Below are positions 6,799-12,944 of a DNA stretch of 12,944 nt, piece by piece. Every line of letters starts with the position of its first letter. The stretch's first letter is position 1. Source of the DNA: Chloroflexota bacterium (GTDB lineage: Bacteria > Chloroflexota > Dehalococcoidia > SM23-28-2 > RBG-16-64-32); the NCBI GenBank assembly GCA_005880055.1, contig VBJS01000035.1, forward strand, positions 1 through 12,944. The letters are read 5' to 3'. Both the position numbers and the translations under genes were made by a program. A model generated the notes under the pieces. That model was given only the letters and a program-made list of their open reading frames with translations. It made no database searches and was not told where the DNA came from.

Positions 6799-7539
6799 TT
6801 GCTCTACTACCTCAGCCGGCTCAGTGACGACTTCGTGGCCGCACTTGTGTTCATGGGGGCAATCGCCACCGCTCTCCTCATCGGCATCTGCTTTCACGAG
6901 TTTTCGCACGCCTTCGTAGCCGATAGCCTCGGCGACCGAACGCCGAGGAGCTTCGGCCGTGTCACCCTCAACCCGCTCGCCCACCTGGATCCGATGGGAA
7001 CGATCCTGATGGTGATCGTCGGCTTTGGCTGGGGCAAGCCTGTGCCGGTTAACCCGAACGCAACTCGCAACCCAAAGCAGACGTTGTGGATGACGGCCCT
7101 GGCCGGGCCGTTCTCCAACTTCGTAGTGGCCGCCGTTGCGGGGCTGGCGATCCGGCTGGACGTTGTCCCCTGGGTCTCTCCGTTCGATCTCCTGAACTTC
7201 GACCTGCTCAGCGCCACCGGCTGGTCGAACACGGAGTATTTGGGGCTGTACCTGAGCTCGATCACGCTCTTCAGCGTTATCCTGGGCGTCTTCAACCTGA
7301 TCCCGATCGCGCCGCTGGACGGGTTCAAAGTGGTTGCCGGGCTCCTGCCCTACGAGATGTCCCGCAGCTTCCTGCAACTGGAGCCGTACGGCCCTATTAT
7401 CCTGCTGATTCTGCTCTTGTCGACGTTTCTCACCGGTGGCCAGTTCGCAATACTGTTCGAGGTAATGGACCCGTTTATCCGCTTCTTCCTCCAGCTATTT
7501 GCCGGCGTGGGCAATGACCCGTTTGTCGGCGGCCGCTGA
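6799..7539 (+). CDS. Site-2 protease family (M50) intramembrane zinc metalloprotease
   Basis: This is a compact 246-residue polytopic membrane protein. H-E-F-S-H at 33-37 is the HExxH zinc site inside the first transmembrane helix. The run G-R-V-T-L-N-P-L-A-H-L-D-P-M-G-T and G-F-G-W-G-K-P-V-P-V-N-P is typical of the short bacterial M50 group that lacks a PDZ domain. N-L-I-P-I-A-P-L-D-G (166-175) supplies the third ligand, D174. About five hydrophobic segments are visible. The start is a TTG at 6799 with no ribosome-binding site but an extended -10 promoter directly ahead. GTG/ATG codons at residues 13, 17 and 19 are alternatives, but they would cut into the first helix region conserved in the family. 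The cleaved substrate is unknown; members usually release membrane-tethered regulators. The stop overlaps the next start (TGATG). Confidence 0.88.
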   Translation: MLYYLSRLSDDFVAALVFMGAIATALLIGICFHEFSHAFVADSLGDRTPRSFGRVTLNPLAHLDPMGTILMVIVGFGWGKPVPVNPNATRNPKQTLWMTALAGPFSNFVVAAVAGLAIRLDVVPWVSPFDLLNFDLLSATGWSNTEYLGLYLSSITLFSVILGVFNLIPIAPLDGFKVVAGLLPYEMSRSFLQLEPYGPIILLILLLSTFLTGGQFAILFEVMDPFIRFFLQLFAGVGNDPFVGGR

Positions 7540-8039
7540 TGTTAGCCCGCCCGCTGTACCGCGCCCGCCAGTTCGCGCAGGCGCTCCGTCCTCGCGTGGA
7601 CGGCGACCGGTTAGGCGAGGCTCAGGCGCTGCTTGGGCCGCGGCTCAGCGAGCTGTTCCTCTCGATGAGCCCGCGCGACCAGCAGCACTGCCTGGCGGTT
7701 TATGGCAAGCTGCTCGCCACCGGTTGGACAGATGGCGAGATGTTAGCGGCGGCTTTGCTGCATGACTGTGGCAAAGGAGCGCTGGCCGGCGGCCCCGTCC
7801 GGCTTTGGCATCGCGTAGCGTACGTAGTCGTGGACGCCCTTGCGCCAACCTTGTTGCGGGGGCTCGCGCGCTACAGCGCGGGGCTCGTGGTGCTCGCGGA
7901 ACACGCAGAGCGCGGGGCAGAGCTTGCGGCAAAGTATGGCGCGACTCCGCAGTCGGTGCGCCTGATGCTGGCGATGGAAGCGCCCGAAGCGGCCGACGAG
8001 CGGGCGTGCGCGCTACACAGCGCTGACGAGGCCTGCTAG
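7539..8039 (+). CDS. HD-domain protein (putative metal-dependent phosphohydrolase)
   Basis: A 166-residue protein with a minimal HD domain: H50 (in Q-Q-H-C-L-A-V-Y), H75-D76 in L-L-H-D-C-G-K, H122 in A-E-H-A-E-R-G, and a late D163. This spacing fits the metal-binding set of HD phosphohydrolases, which act on nucleotides, cyclic nucleotides or alarmones. The stretch V-R-L-W-H-R-V-A-Y-V-V-V-D-A between the second and third ligands is hydrophobic and may pack on the domain or a membrane. Its ATG shares one base with the stop codon of the M50 gene, so translation is probably coupled. No substrate can be assigned. The C-terminus is short and ends in Cys. The family call is safer than any named function. 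Confidence 0.75.
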   Translation: MLARPLYRARQFAQALRPRVDGDRLGEAQALLGPRLSELFLSMSPRDQQHCLAVYGKLLATGWTDGEMLAAALLHDCGKGALAGGPVRLWHRVAYVVVDALAPTLLRGLARYSAGLVVLAEHAERGAELAAKYGATPQSVRLMLAMEAPEAADERACALHSADEAC

Positions 8040-8294
8040 CCGGCTGGCTTAGGCGCGGATATCGAAGCCCGGCGACGCCGACCGCATGGCTTAAGCCCCC
8101 ATCCGGAACCTCGGCCCGACAGGATTCGCCGCCCCGCGGCGACAAGCTTGGAGAACCTTAAACTCACTCCAAGCGCAGTTTAAGGATGGCGGTTCAGCAT
8201 GGGGCTTCGAAAAGAGCGGCTGCCCACGAGGAGGAGGTGATGACGTCCCCAGAAGAAGTGCGCAGCCGTACAGCAACGAGAACAGGAGGTGGAC
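8040..8294. other. Intergenic region with leader features of the small secreted-protein gene
   Basis: It contains a 10-bp perfect palindrome GGCTTAAGCC (8088-8097), a larger inverted repeat (8156-8185), and two Shine-Dalgarno-like sites: GGAGGAGG near 8230-8237 followed by an ATG at 8240, and AGGAGG at 8284-8289 followed by the ATG at 8295. No independent gene is credible. Confidence 0.4.
8156..8185. promoter_or_regulatory. Perfect inverted repeat, possible operator or leader hairpin
   Basis: CCTTAAACT (8156-8164) and AGTTTAAGG (8177-8185) are exact inverses around a 12-base loop, about 110 bases upstream of the small secreted-protein gene. The arms are AT-rich in a GC-rich setting. No T-run follows, so it is a poor terminator. 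A dimeric repressor site or a leader RNA hairpin fits better. Confidence 0.4.
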
Positions 8295-8657
8295 ATGTTC
8301 AAATCGCGAGGATGGCCGCTGGCCGCCGCCGGCGTAGGCCTTCTCCTCGGTACGCTTGGAGCGACGGCGGCCGTAAGTTTCGCCCAGACCAGCTCGCCAA
8401 CGACGACGCCTGCCGCCACCGCATCGCCCACTCGGGCCCCGTCAAACGCCCCCTCGACGGCGACGCCCGCGCCATCGCAGGGCAGCGCCCCCGGCCAGAC
8501 GACACCAACGCCGGCGCCGGGCTATTCGGGCCACAATTGCCCCAATATGGGACAGGGGAGCAGCGGGCGGAGCAACAGTGGCCAGAGTGGAGGCGGCACG
8601 CAGTACAGATTTAACAGCCCGCCCATCCGGCAAGTCCGGCTGAGCTCCTCGCGTTGA
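8295..8657 (+). CDS. Small secreted Ser/Thr/Pro-rich protein, unknown function
   Basis: A 120-residue protein with a textbook signal peptide: basic M-F-K-S-R, a hydrophobic stretch W-P-L-A-A-A-G-V-G-L-L-L to about residue 27, and a likely cut after S-F-A (about residue 30). The mature part is a low-complexity linker of T/P/S/A (about 33-77), then G-H-N-C-P-N-M-G with a single cysteine, and a Ser/Gly/Gln-rich tail. Such a composition suggests an extracytoplasmic, perhaps glycosylated or surface-tethered, protein. The lone Cys next to His and Met could bind metal or form a disulphide with another chain. The ATG at 8295 is chosen over the in-frame GTG at 8289 because AGGAGG (8284-8289) is correctly spaced for it. 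An intrinsic terminator follows at once, so it is a single-gene unit. I do not recognise a family. Confidence 0.65.
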   Translation: MFKSRGWPLAAAGVGLLLGTLGATAAVSFAQTSSPTTTPAATASPTRAPSNAPSTATPAPSQGSAPGQTTPTPAPGYSGHNCPNMGQGSSGRSNSGQSGGGTQYRFNSPPIRQVRLSSSR

Positions 8658-8660
8658 TCT

Positions 8661-8703
8661 ACGAAGCGGGGTGCCGGACCAGGCGCCCCGCTTCGTTCTT
8701 TCT
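8661..8703 (+). terminator. Strong intrinsic terminator
   Basis: A 15-bp stem (8661-8675 with 8682-8696, one G-U pair) closes a 6-base loop and is followed by TCTTTCT. It begins four bases after the stop codon of the secreted-protein gene. It separates that gene from the tyrA-aroA cluster. Confidence 0.9.
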
Positions 8704-8777
8704 GCGGCGTCAACTGGGCAGCGCCGAGGGCCTGCCGGCAGGTGGCGCCGGAGGCGGGGTTTCGAGAACCGCCGTCG

Positions 8778-8789
8778 TATACTAGGCGC
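8778..8789 (+). promoter_or_regulatory. -10 box TATACT at the tyrA start
   Basis: TATACT (8778-8783) is six bases before the GTG at 8790, so transcription would begin at or next to the start codon. There is no Shine-Dalgarno sequence. The -35 region (about 8755-8760) is poor. The position just after a strong terminator supports a real promoter for the downstream cluster. Confidence 0.5.
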
Positions 8790-9953
8790 GTGAGTGCGCA
8801 CGGCGGCCAGAAGAAGATAACGATCATCGGCACCGGGCTTATCGGCGGGTCTATCGGTCTCGCTCTGAAAGCGGCGGCCCTCCCCGGTATTCACCTCGTC
8901 GGACACGACCGGGATCGTGCAAACGCTTCGCGGGCCGAGAAGATGGGCGCGATAGATCGCGCGGACCACAACCTGCCCCATGCTGTCGAAGGCGCCGGGA
9001 TGGTGATCATCGCGACGCCGGTACTGGCCGTCCGCGAAGTCATGGAGCAGATCGCGCCGGACCTGGCGGAAGGTGCGGTGGTAACCGATACAGCGAGCAC
9101 CAAGGCGCAGGTCATGCGCTGGGCGTCCGAGTTGCTTCCGGAGCGGGCCGGTTTTGTCGGCGGCCATCCGATGGCGGGCAAGGAGACGCAGGGTATTGAG
9201 AACGCGGAAGCCGCGCTTTTCAAGGGCAGGGCGTACTGCATCTGCCCGGCCGTGCATGCCCCTGAAGCGGCATTGAAAACTGTTCTGGGCATGGCACAGG
9301 TAATCGGCGCCGAGCCGCTCTTCATGGACCCCGAGGAGCATGACGTGCTGGCCGCTGCCGTCAGCCACCTGCCGCTGATGATGTCCACAGCCCTCTTCAG
9401 CATGCTCCGCGAAAGCCCATCCTGGCCGGACATGGGAATGATGGCCTCGCACGGCTTCCGCGATGCGACCCGTCTGGCCTCCGGTGACCCTCGAATGAGC
9501 CATGACATCTGGGCCACAAACCGCGAGGCGCTCATCCACTGGCTGGATCGCATGGCCGCTGAACTGCAGCGCTATCGCGATATGCTGCAGGACGCGAAAG
9601 ACAAGGCGCTGCTGGAGACGTTTGCGCGGGCCCAACTTGAACGTGATGCCTTCCTTCAGCACCCGCCGCGGCGTCACCCGCAGGCAACTGTGGAAATGCC
9701 GAATGCCGGGCGCGCCCTCGTGGACCTCCTGATCGGAGGGATGATGGCAGAGCGGCTGCGCAAGATTCAGAAGCTACCGGAGCTGAGCCGAGAAGGCCGG
9801 CCGTCGCCGCGCGAGGAAGAAAAAGACTCCAAGCCCCGCCCGACACTCGGCGACCGGATTGCGCAAGATATTCGGCGTGACCTCGAGAAGCTGGAAAAGA
9901 AGCGGGCGGAACCGGAGCAGAAGGATAGCCCACCCGGCGAAGGAGGCGGCTAG
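8790..9953 (+). CDS. tyrA: Prephenate dehydrogenase
   Basis: It oxidatively decarboxylates prephenate to 4-hydroxyphenylpyruvate on the way to tyrosine, with NAD(P) as acceptor. The N-terminal Rossmann motif is G-T-G-L-I-G-G-S (14-21). D-T-A-S-T-K and the hallmark G-G-H-P-M-A-G-K-E follow, then D-P-E-E-H-D with V-S-H-L-P, all typical of TyrA. At 387 residues it is longer than the usual ~290 core. The extra part after about residue 330 is a highly charged, low-complexity tail (many E, K, R, D, P), not an ACT domain, so feedback control by tyrosine through ACT is not expected. The GTG at 8790 is chosen because it fits the Rossmann start and the promoter. The open frame runs further upstream to 8742, but that would add 16 unlikely residues. 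An arogenate-specific enzyme is possible. aroA follows six bases later. Confidence 0.9.
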   Translation: MSAHGGQKKITIIGTGLIGGSIGLALKAAALPGIHLVGHDRDRANASRAEKMGAIDRADHNLPHAVEGAGMVIIATPVLAVREVMEQIAPDLAEGAVVTDTASTKAQVMRWASELLPERAGFVGGHPMAGKETQGIENAEAALFKGRAYCICPAVHAPEAALKTVLGMAQVIGAEPLFMDPEEHDVLAAAVSHLPLMMSTALFSMLRESPSWPDMGMMASHGFRDATRLASGDPRMSHDIWATNREALIHWLDRMAAELQRYRDMLQDAKDKALLETFARAQLERDAFLQHPPRRHPQATVEMPNAGRALVDLLIGGMMAERLRKIQKLPELSREGRPSPREEEKDSKPRPTLGDRIAQDIRRDLEKLEKKRAEPEQKDSPPGEGGG

Positions 9954-9958
9954 CCGCC
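9945..9958. promoter_or_regulatory. Palindrome across the tyrA stop, overlapping the aroA ribosome-binding site
   Basis: GGCGGCTAGCCGCC is a perfect 14-base palindrome containing the tyrA TAG stop. It overlaps AAGGAGG (9940-9946), the only Shine-Dalgarno for aroA, which otherwise lies 13 bases from the ATG at 9960. A 5-bp hairpin could form here and affect aroA translation or coupling. Confidence 0.35.
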
Positions 9959-9959
9959 C

Positions 9960-11252
9960 ATGTTGCGCACCGTCCGCCGCCCGCGCGCCCTGCGCGGTTC
10001 CTTAACGCCGCCCGGCAACAAGTCCATCTCGCACCGCGCTGCCATCTTTAACGGCATTGCAGACGGTTCCGCGATCGTCGAGAACTTTCTGCCTTCTGCC
10101 GACTGCCTGGCCACACTGCGCTGTATGCGACGGCTGGGCGTAGGCTGGCGCCGGCCCGATGAGTTGACGCTGGAAGTGGAAGGCGCCGGCAAGCAGGGGT
10201 TGAAGGAGCCTGAGGCCGCGCTCGATTGCGCGAACTCAGGCACCACCATGCGGCTGCTCGTGGGCGTTCTGGCAGCCCAGCCGTTCCTCTCGATATTAAC
10301 GGGTGACGGCTCATTGCGTTCGCGCCCCATGGCACGCGTCATCGATCCTTTGGAGCAAATGGGCGCGCGTATCTGGTCGCGTCGCGAGGGAAGGGCGCCG
10401 CTGGCCCTGCAAGGCACGTCACTGCGCGGCATCCGATATGGCATGCCGGTCGCCTCAGCCCAGGTCAAGTCGGCGATCATCCTTGCGGGCCTCTACGCCG
10501 AAGGCGAAACCGTGGTCGAGGAGCCTGGGCCCACGCGTGATCACACGGAACGCATGCTACAGGAGATGGGCGCGGACATCCGTTTCGGGGAAGGTCCGGT
10601 CGTGCGAGTCAAGCAGCTGCGGGGCGAACTCAAGCCACTTTCCCTTCGAGTGCCGGGCGATATCTCTGCGGCGGCCCCCTGGCTGGTGCTCGCCGTCGCC
10701 CATCCGGACGCCGAGCTGCGGCTGGCCGACGTGGGGGTCAACCCAACCCGGACAGGTATAATTGATATCCTGATATCGATGGGCGCACAGATAGAGATAG
10801 AGAATGAACGGCGCTGGGGAGGCGAGCCTGTAGCTGACATCGTCGTACGCTCCGGCTCGTTATGCGGGACTATCGTCGAGGGCCACCTTGTGCCCCGTTC
10901 CATCGATGAGCTGCCGCTGGTGGCGCTCGCCGTTTGTCTGGCGGAAGGCGAGACGGTTATTCGGGAGGCGCAGGAGTTGCGCGTCAAGGAGTCCGACCGG
11001 GTTCGAACGACGGCTGACGGGTTGCGGCGGCTGGGCGCGAGGGTGGATGAAATGCCGGACGGGCTTATAGTGAAGGGGCCGCAACGGTTGAGCGGCTCAA
11101 GAGTGTACTCGCGCGGCGATCACCGCCAGGCGATGATGCTGGCAGTCGCCGGGTGTCTGGCGGACGGGGAAACGACTATTCACAAGGCGGAAAGCGTTGC
11201 TGTATCATATCCCTGGTTCTGGAATCATTTGCAGGTGATTTCAGTGGACTAG
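9960..11252 (+). CDS. aroA: 3-phosphoshikimate 1-carboxyvinyltransferase (EPSP synthase)
   Basis: It joins phosphoenolpyruvate to shikimate-3-phosphate in the shikimate pathway; cytosolic. The 430-residue length is normal. P-P-G-N-K-S-I-S-H-R (17-26) is the first substrate loop, A-N-S-G-T-T-M-R-L (91-99) is the PEP-binding signature, and V-K-E-S-D-R near 342-347 is the second signature. By position, D316 and E344 match the catalytic Asp and Glu of the E. coli enzyme. The signature has S-G-T-T-M-R-L where E. coli has A-G-T-A-M-R-P, as in Gram-positive-type enzymes. The glycine that determines glyphosate binding in class I enzymes is retained (G94), while the E. coli P101 position is L99. Sensitivity cannot be inferred. 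It follows tyrA by six bases and precedes the RemA-like gene by 39. Confidence 0.95.
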   Translation: MLRTVRRPRALRGSLTPPGNKSISHRAAIFNGIADGSAIVENFLPSADCLATLRCMRRLGVGWRRPDELTLEVEGAGKQGLKEPEAALDCANSGTTMRLLVGVLAAQPFLSILTGDGSLRSRPMARVIDPLEQMGARIWSRREGRAPLALQGTSLRGIRYGMPVASAQVKSAIILAGLYAEGETVVEEPGPTRDHTERMLQEMGADIRFGEGPVVRVKQLRGELKPLSLRVPGDISAAAPWLVLAVAHPDAELRLADVGVNPTRTGIIDILISMGAQIEIENERRWGGEPVADIVVRSGSLCGTIVEGHLVPRSIDELPLVALAVCLAEGETVIREAQELRVKESDRVRTTADGLRRLGARVDEMPDGLIVKGPQRLSGSRVYSRGDHRQAMMLAVAGCLADGETTIHKAESVAVSYPWFWNHLQVISVD

Positions 11253-11291
11253 GCCCTTGAGCGAGGGGTCTGGGAGGAGGAGCAGAGGGCA

Positions 11292-11588
11292 ATGGCACAA
11301 CAAACACAAGACCACCACACGGAACTGGTCCACGTGGGCTTCGGTAATTTCGTGGCGGTTAACAAGGTGCTCGCGATCGTGACGCCTGGGTCCGCGCCGA
11401 TTCAGCGCATGATCCGGGAAGGCAAGCGTAAAGGCATAATCATCGATATCACCAGCGGCCGCCGCACAAAAGCCGCCGTCTTCACGGAAACCGGCAACAT
11501 CATGCTCGTCGCGATCACTCCGGAAGCACTGGCCGGCCGTGTCTCGTCCATGCGCGGCGGCAAAGTGTCACAGGCGCAAGCGGACTAG
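11292..11588 (+). CDS. remA: RemA-like DNA-binding regulator (DUF370)
   Basis: This 98-residue protein matches the RemA/DUF370 family along its length: V-G-F-G-N-F-V near 15-21, S-A-P-I-Q-R-M-I, I-I-I-D-I-T-S-G-R-R-T-K, and the C-terminal V-A-I-T-P-E-A-L. In Bacillus subtilis RemA is a DNA-binding activator of matrix and osmoprotection genes. Outside Firmicutes the role is not established. Here the N-terminus is about eight residues longer than the Bacillus protein and hydrophilic. The ATG at 11292 follows a purine-rich GGAGGAGGAG (spacing a little long) and a closer GAGGG. Its position directly before gmk is the same linkage seen in Firmicutes, which supports the call. It is probably cotranscribed with aroA upstream and gmk downstream. 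Confidence 0.9.
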   Translation: MAQQTQDHHTELVHVGFGNFVAVNKVLAIVTPGSAPIQRMIREGKRKGIIIDITSGRRTKAAVFTETGNIMLVAITPEALAGRVSSMRGGKVSQAQAD

Positions 11589-11668
11589 GTGAACTATCCG
11601 GGCTCCGATAAGATTCTGGTGAGGAGCCCAACCCTCGGTCCGCGCGGGAGAGCCGGCCGCGCTGGCCG

Positions 11669-12239
11669 ATGTTGATCCTCCTGACCGGCCCTTCCGGCGT
11701 CGGTAAAGATTCTCTTCTCGCCGCCCTGAAGTCCTTGAGGCCGGAGGCGCATTTCGCGATAACGGCAACCACGCGCGCTCCTCGGCCAGGGGAAAAGCAC
11801 GCTGTCGACTACTATTTCCTCACTCAGGCCGAGTTTGATCGCATGAAGGCGAAGGGCGAGCTCCTGGAGCATGCCGAAGTATACGGCCAGTCCAAAGGAG
11901 TCCCGAAGGAGCCGATCAGAAAAGCGCTGATGGAAGGAAAAGACGTCTTTTTCCGTACCGACGTCCAGGGCGCCCACTTCATCAAGACCGCGCTGCCGGG
12001 CACCGTCACCGTCTTCGTGAAGCCGCCATCAACCGGGGAGCTTAAGCGGCGGCTTCGCGAACGCGGCGGTGACGATCCTCACCAGGCGGAGCTACGGCTT
12101 CGGATAGCAGAGGCGGAGATGGGCTCCGCCGCAGACTTCGATTACCAGGTCGTGAACGATGATCTCCAGCGCTGCGCCCAGGAAATCCTCTCGATCGTCG
12201 AGTTGGAGCGCCGGCGCGAAGGCCGGGAGCCGGTGAAGC

Positions 12240-12247
<8 letters not shown>
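11669..12247 (+). CDS. gmk: Guanylate kinase
   Basis: It phosphorylates GMP to GDP with ATP; essential purine salvage and synthesis step, cytosolic. The 192-residue protein has the P-loop G-P-S-G-V-G-K-D-S at 7-15, the GMP-binding T-T-R-A-P-R-P-G-E at 34-42 with Y-Y-F after it, H-A-E-V-Y-G, the lid arginines in K-R-R-L-R-E-R-G, and the late F-D-Y-Q-V-V-N-D-D-L that closes the family core. The length is normal and nothing is missing. The ATG at 11669 starts only six residues before the P-loop glycine, which is at the short end for the family. No upstream ATG/GTG is in frame nearby, and the ribosome-binding site is weak. The 80-base gap after remA has no terminator, so cotranscription is likely. 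The last codons overlap the GH13 gene. Confidence 0.95.

Positions 12248-12944
<697 letters not shown>

Noticed and set aside
8186..8614. 142-residue frame overlapping the secreted-protein gene as an independent gene
   Set aside because: Arg-rich shadow composition with no motif, overlapping a better-supported gene with a signal peptide. Kept only as an observation about its start site.
8742..8789. Upstream start for prephenate dehydrogenase
   Set aside because: It would add 16 residues ahead of the Rossmann strand and place the start upstream of the TATACT box.
10757..10762. TATAAT inside aroA as an internal promoter
   Set aside because: It lies mid-gene with no matching -35 and no gene start nearby; likely chance.

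Overview
The window reads as a chromosomal segment of a high-GC bacterium. The best guess is a Chloroflexota lineage (Dehalococcoidia-like), probably from a metagenome. This rests on the RemA (DUF370) to guanylate kinase linkage, dispersed GGGGCGAGGCACC-type palindromic repeats, a GYD-domain protein, a geranylgeranyl-reductase-type flavoprotein and genes that look leaderless. No rRNA, tRNA or other taxonomic marker is present, so the placement is inference.

Layout. (1) Positions 1-86 are the last codons of a LysM-ending protein. (2) 193-1416 (+) is a geranylgeranyl-reductase-family FAD enzyme, followed by a gene-poor stretch carrying a solo half-copy of a repeat (1456-1578). (3) 1706-6701 is a run of minus-strand genes: a GYD protein, a metallo-beta-lactamase-fold hydrolase with all its zinc ligands, an esterase-D-like hydrolase, and a 445-residue protein that looks like a divergent nitroreductase. 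A non-coding block at 4443-5244 separates the last two. It holds three tandem copies of a ~245-bp element with 18-bp inverted ends. (4) A divergent promoter region (about 6702-6798) leads into plus-strand genes: a site-2 protease (M50) whose stop overlaps the start of an HD-domain protein, then a small secreted Ser/Thr/Pro-rich protein closed by a strong intrinsic terminator (8661-8703). (5) 8790-12247 is a compact housekeeping cluster: prephenate dehydrogenase (tyrA-like), EPSP synthase (aroA), RemA-like regulator and guanylate kinase (gmk). (6) A GH13 alpha-glucosidase gene overlaps the end of gmk and runs off the window. Its reading frame is broken near 12513, at the point where the conserved first GH13 motif should lie.

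How the genes relate. tyrA-aroA form a shikimate/tyrosine pair, and remA-gmk is a linkage also known from Firmicutes; the two are joined here in one apparent transcription unit. The M50 and HD genes look translationally coupled. The minus-strand hydrolases have their own ribosome-binding sites and look like accessory metabolism rather than one pathway.

The items most worth attention are the mosaic tandem repeat array, the GH13 lesion, the three genes with a -10 box almost touching the start codon, and the uncharacterised nitroreductase-like protein. No CRISPR array, transposase, integrase or obvious new defence or biosynthetic system is visible.
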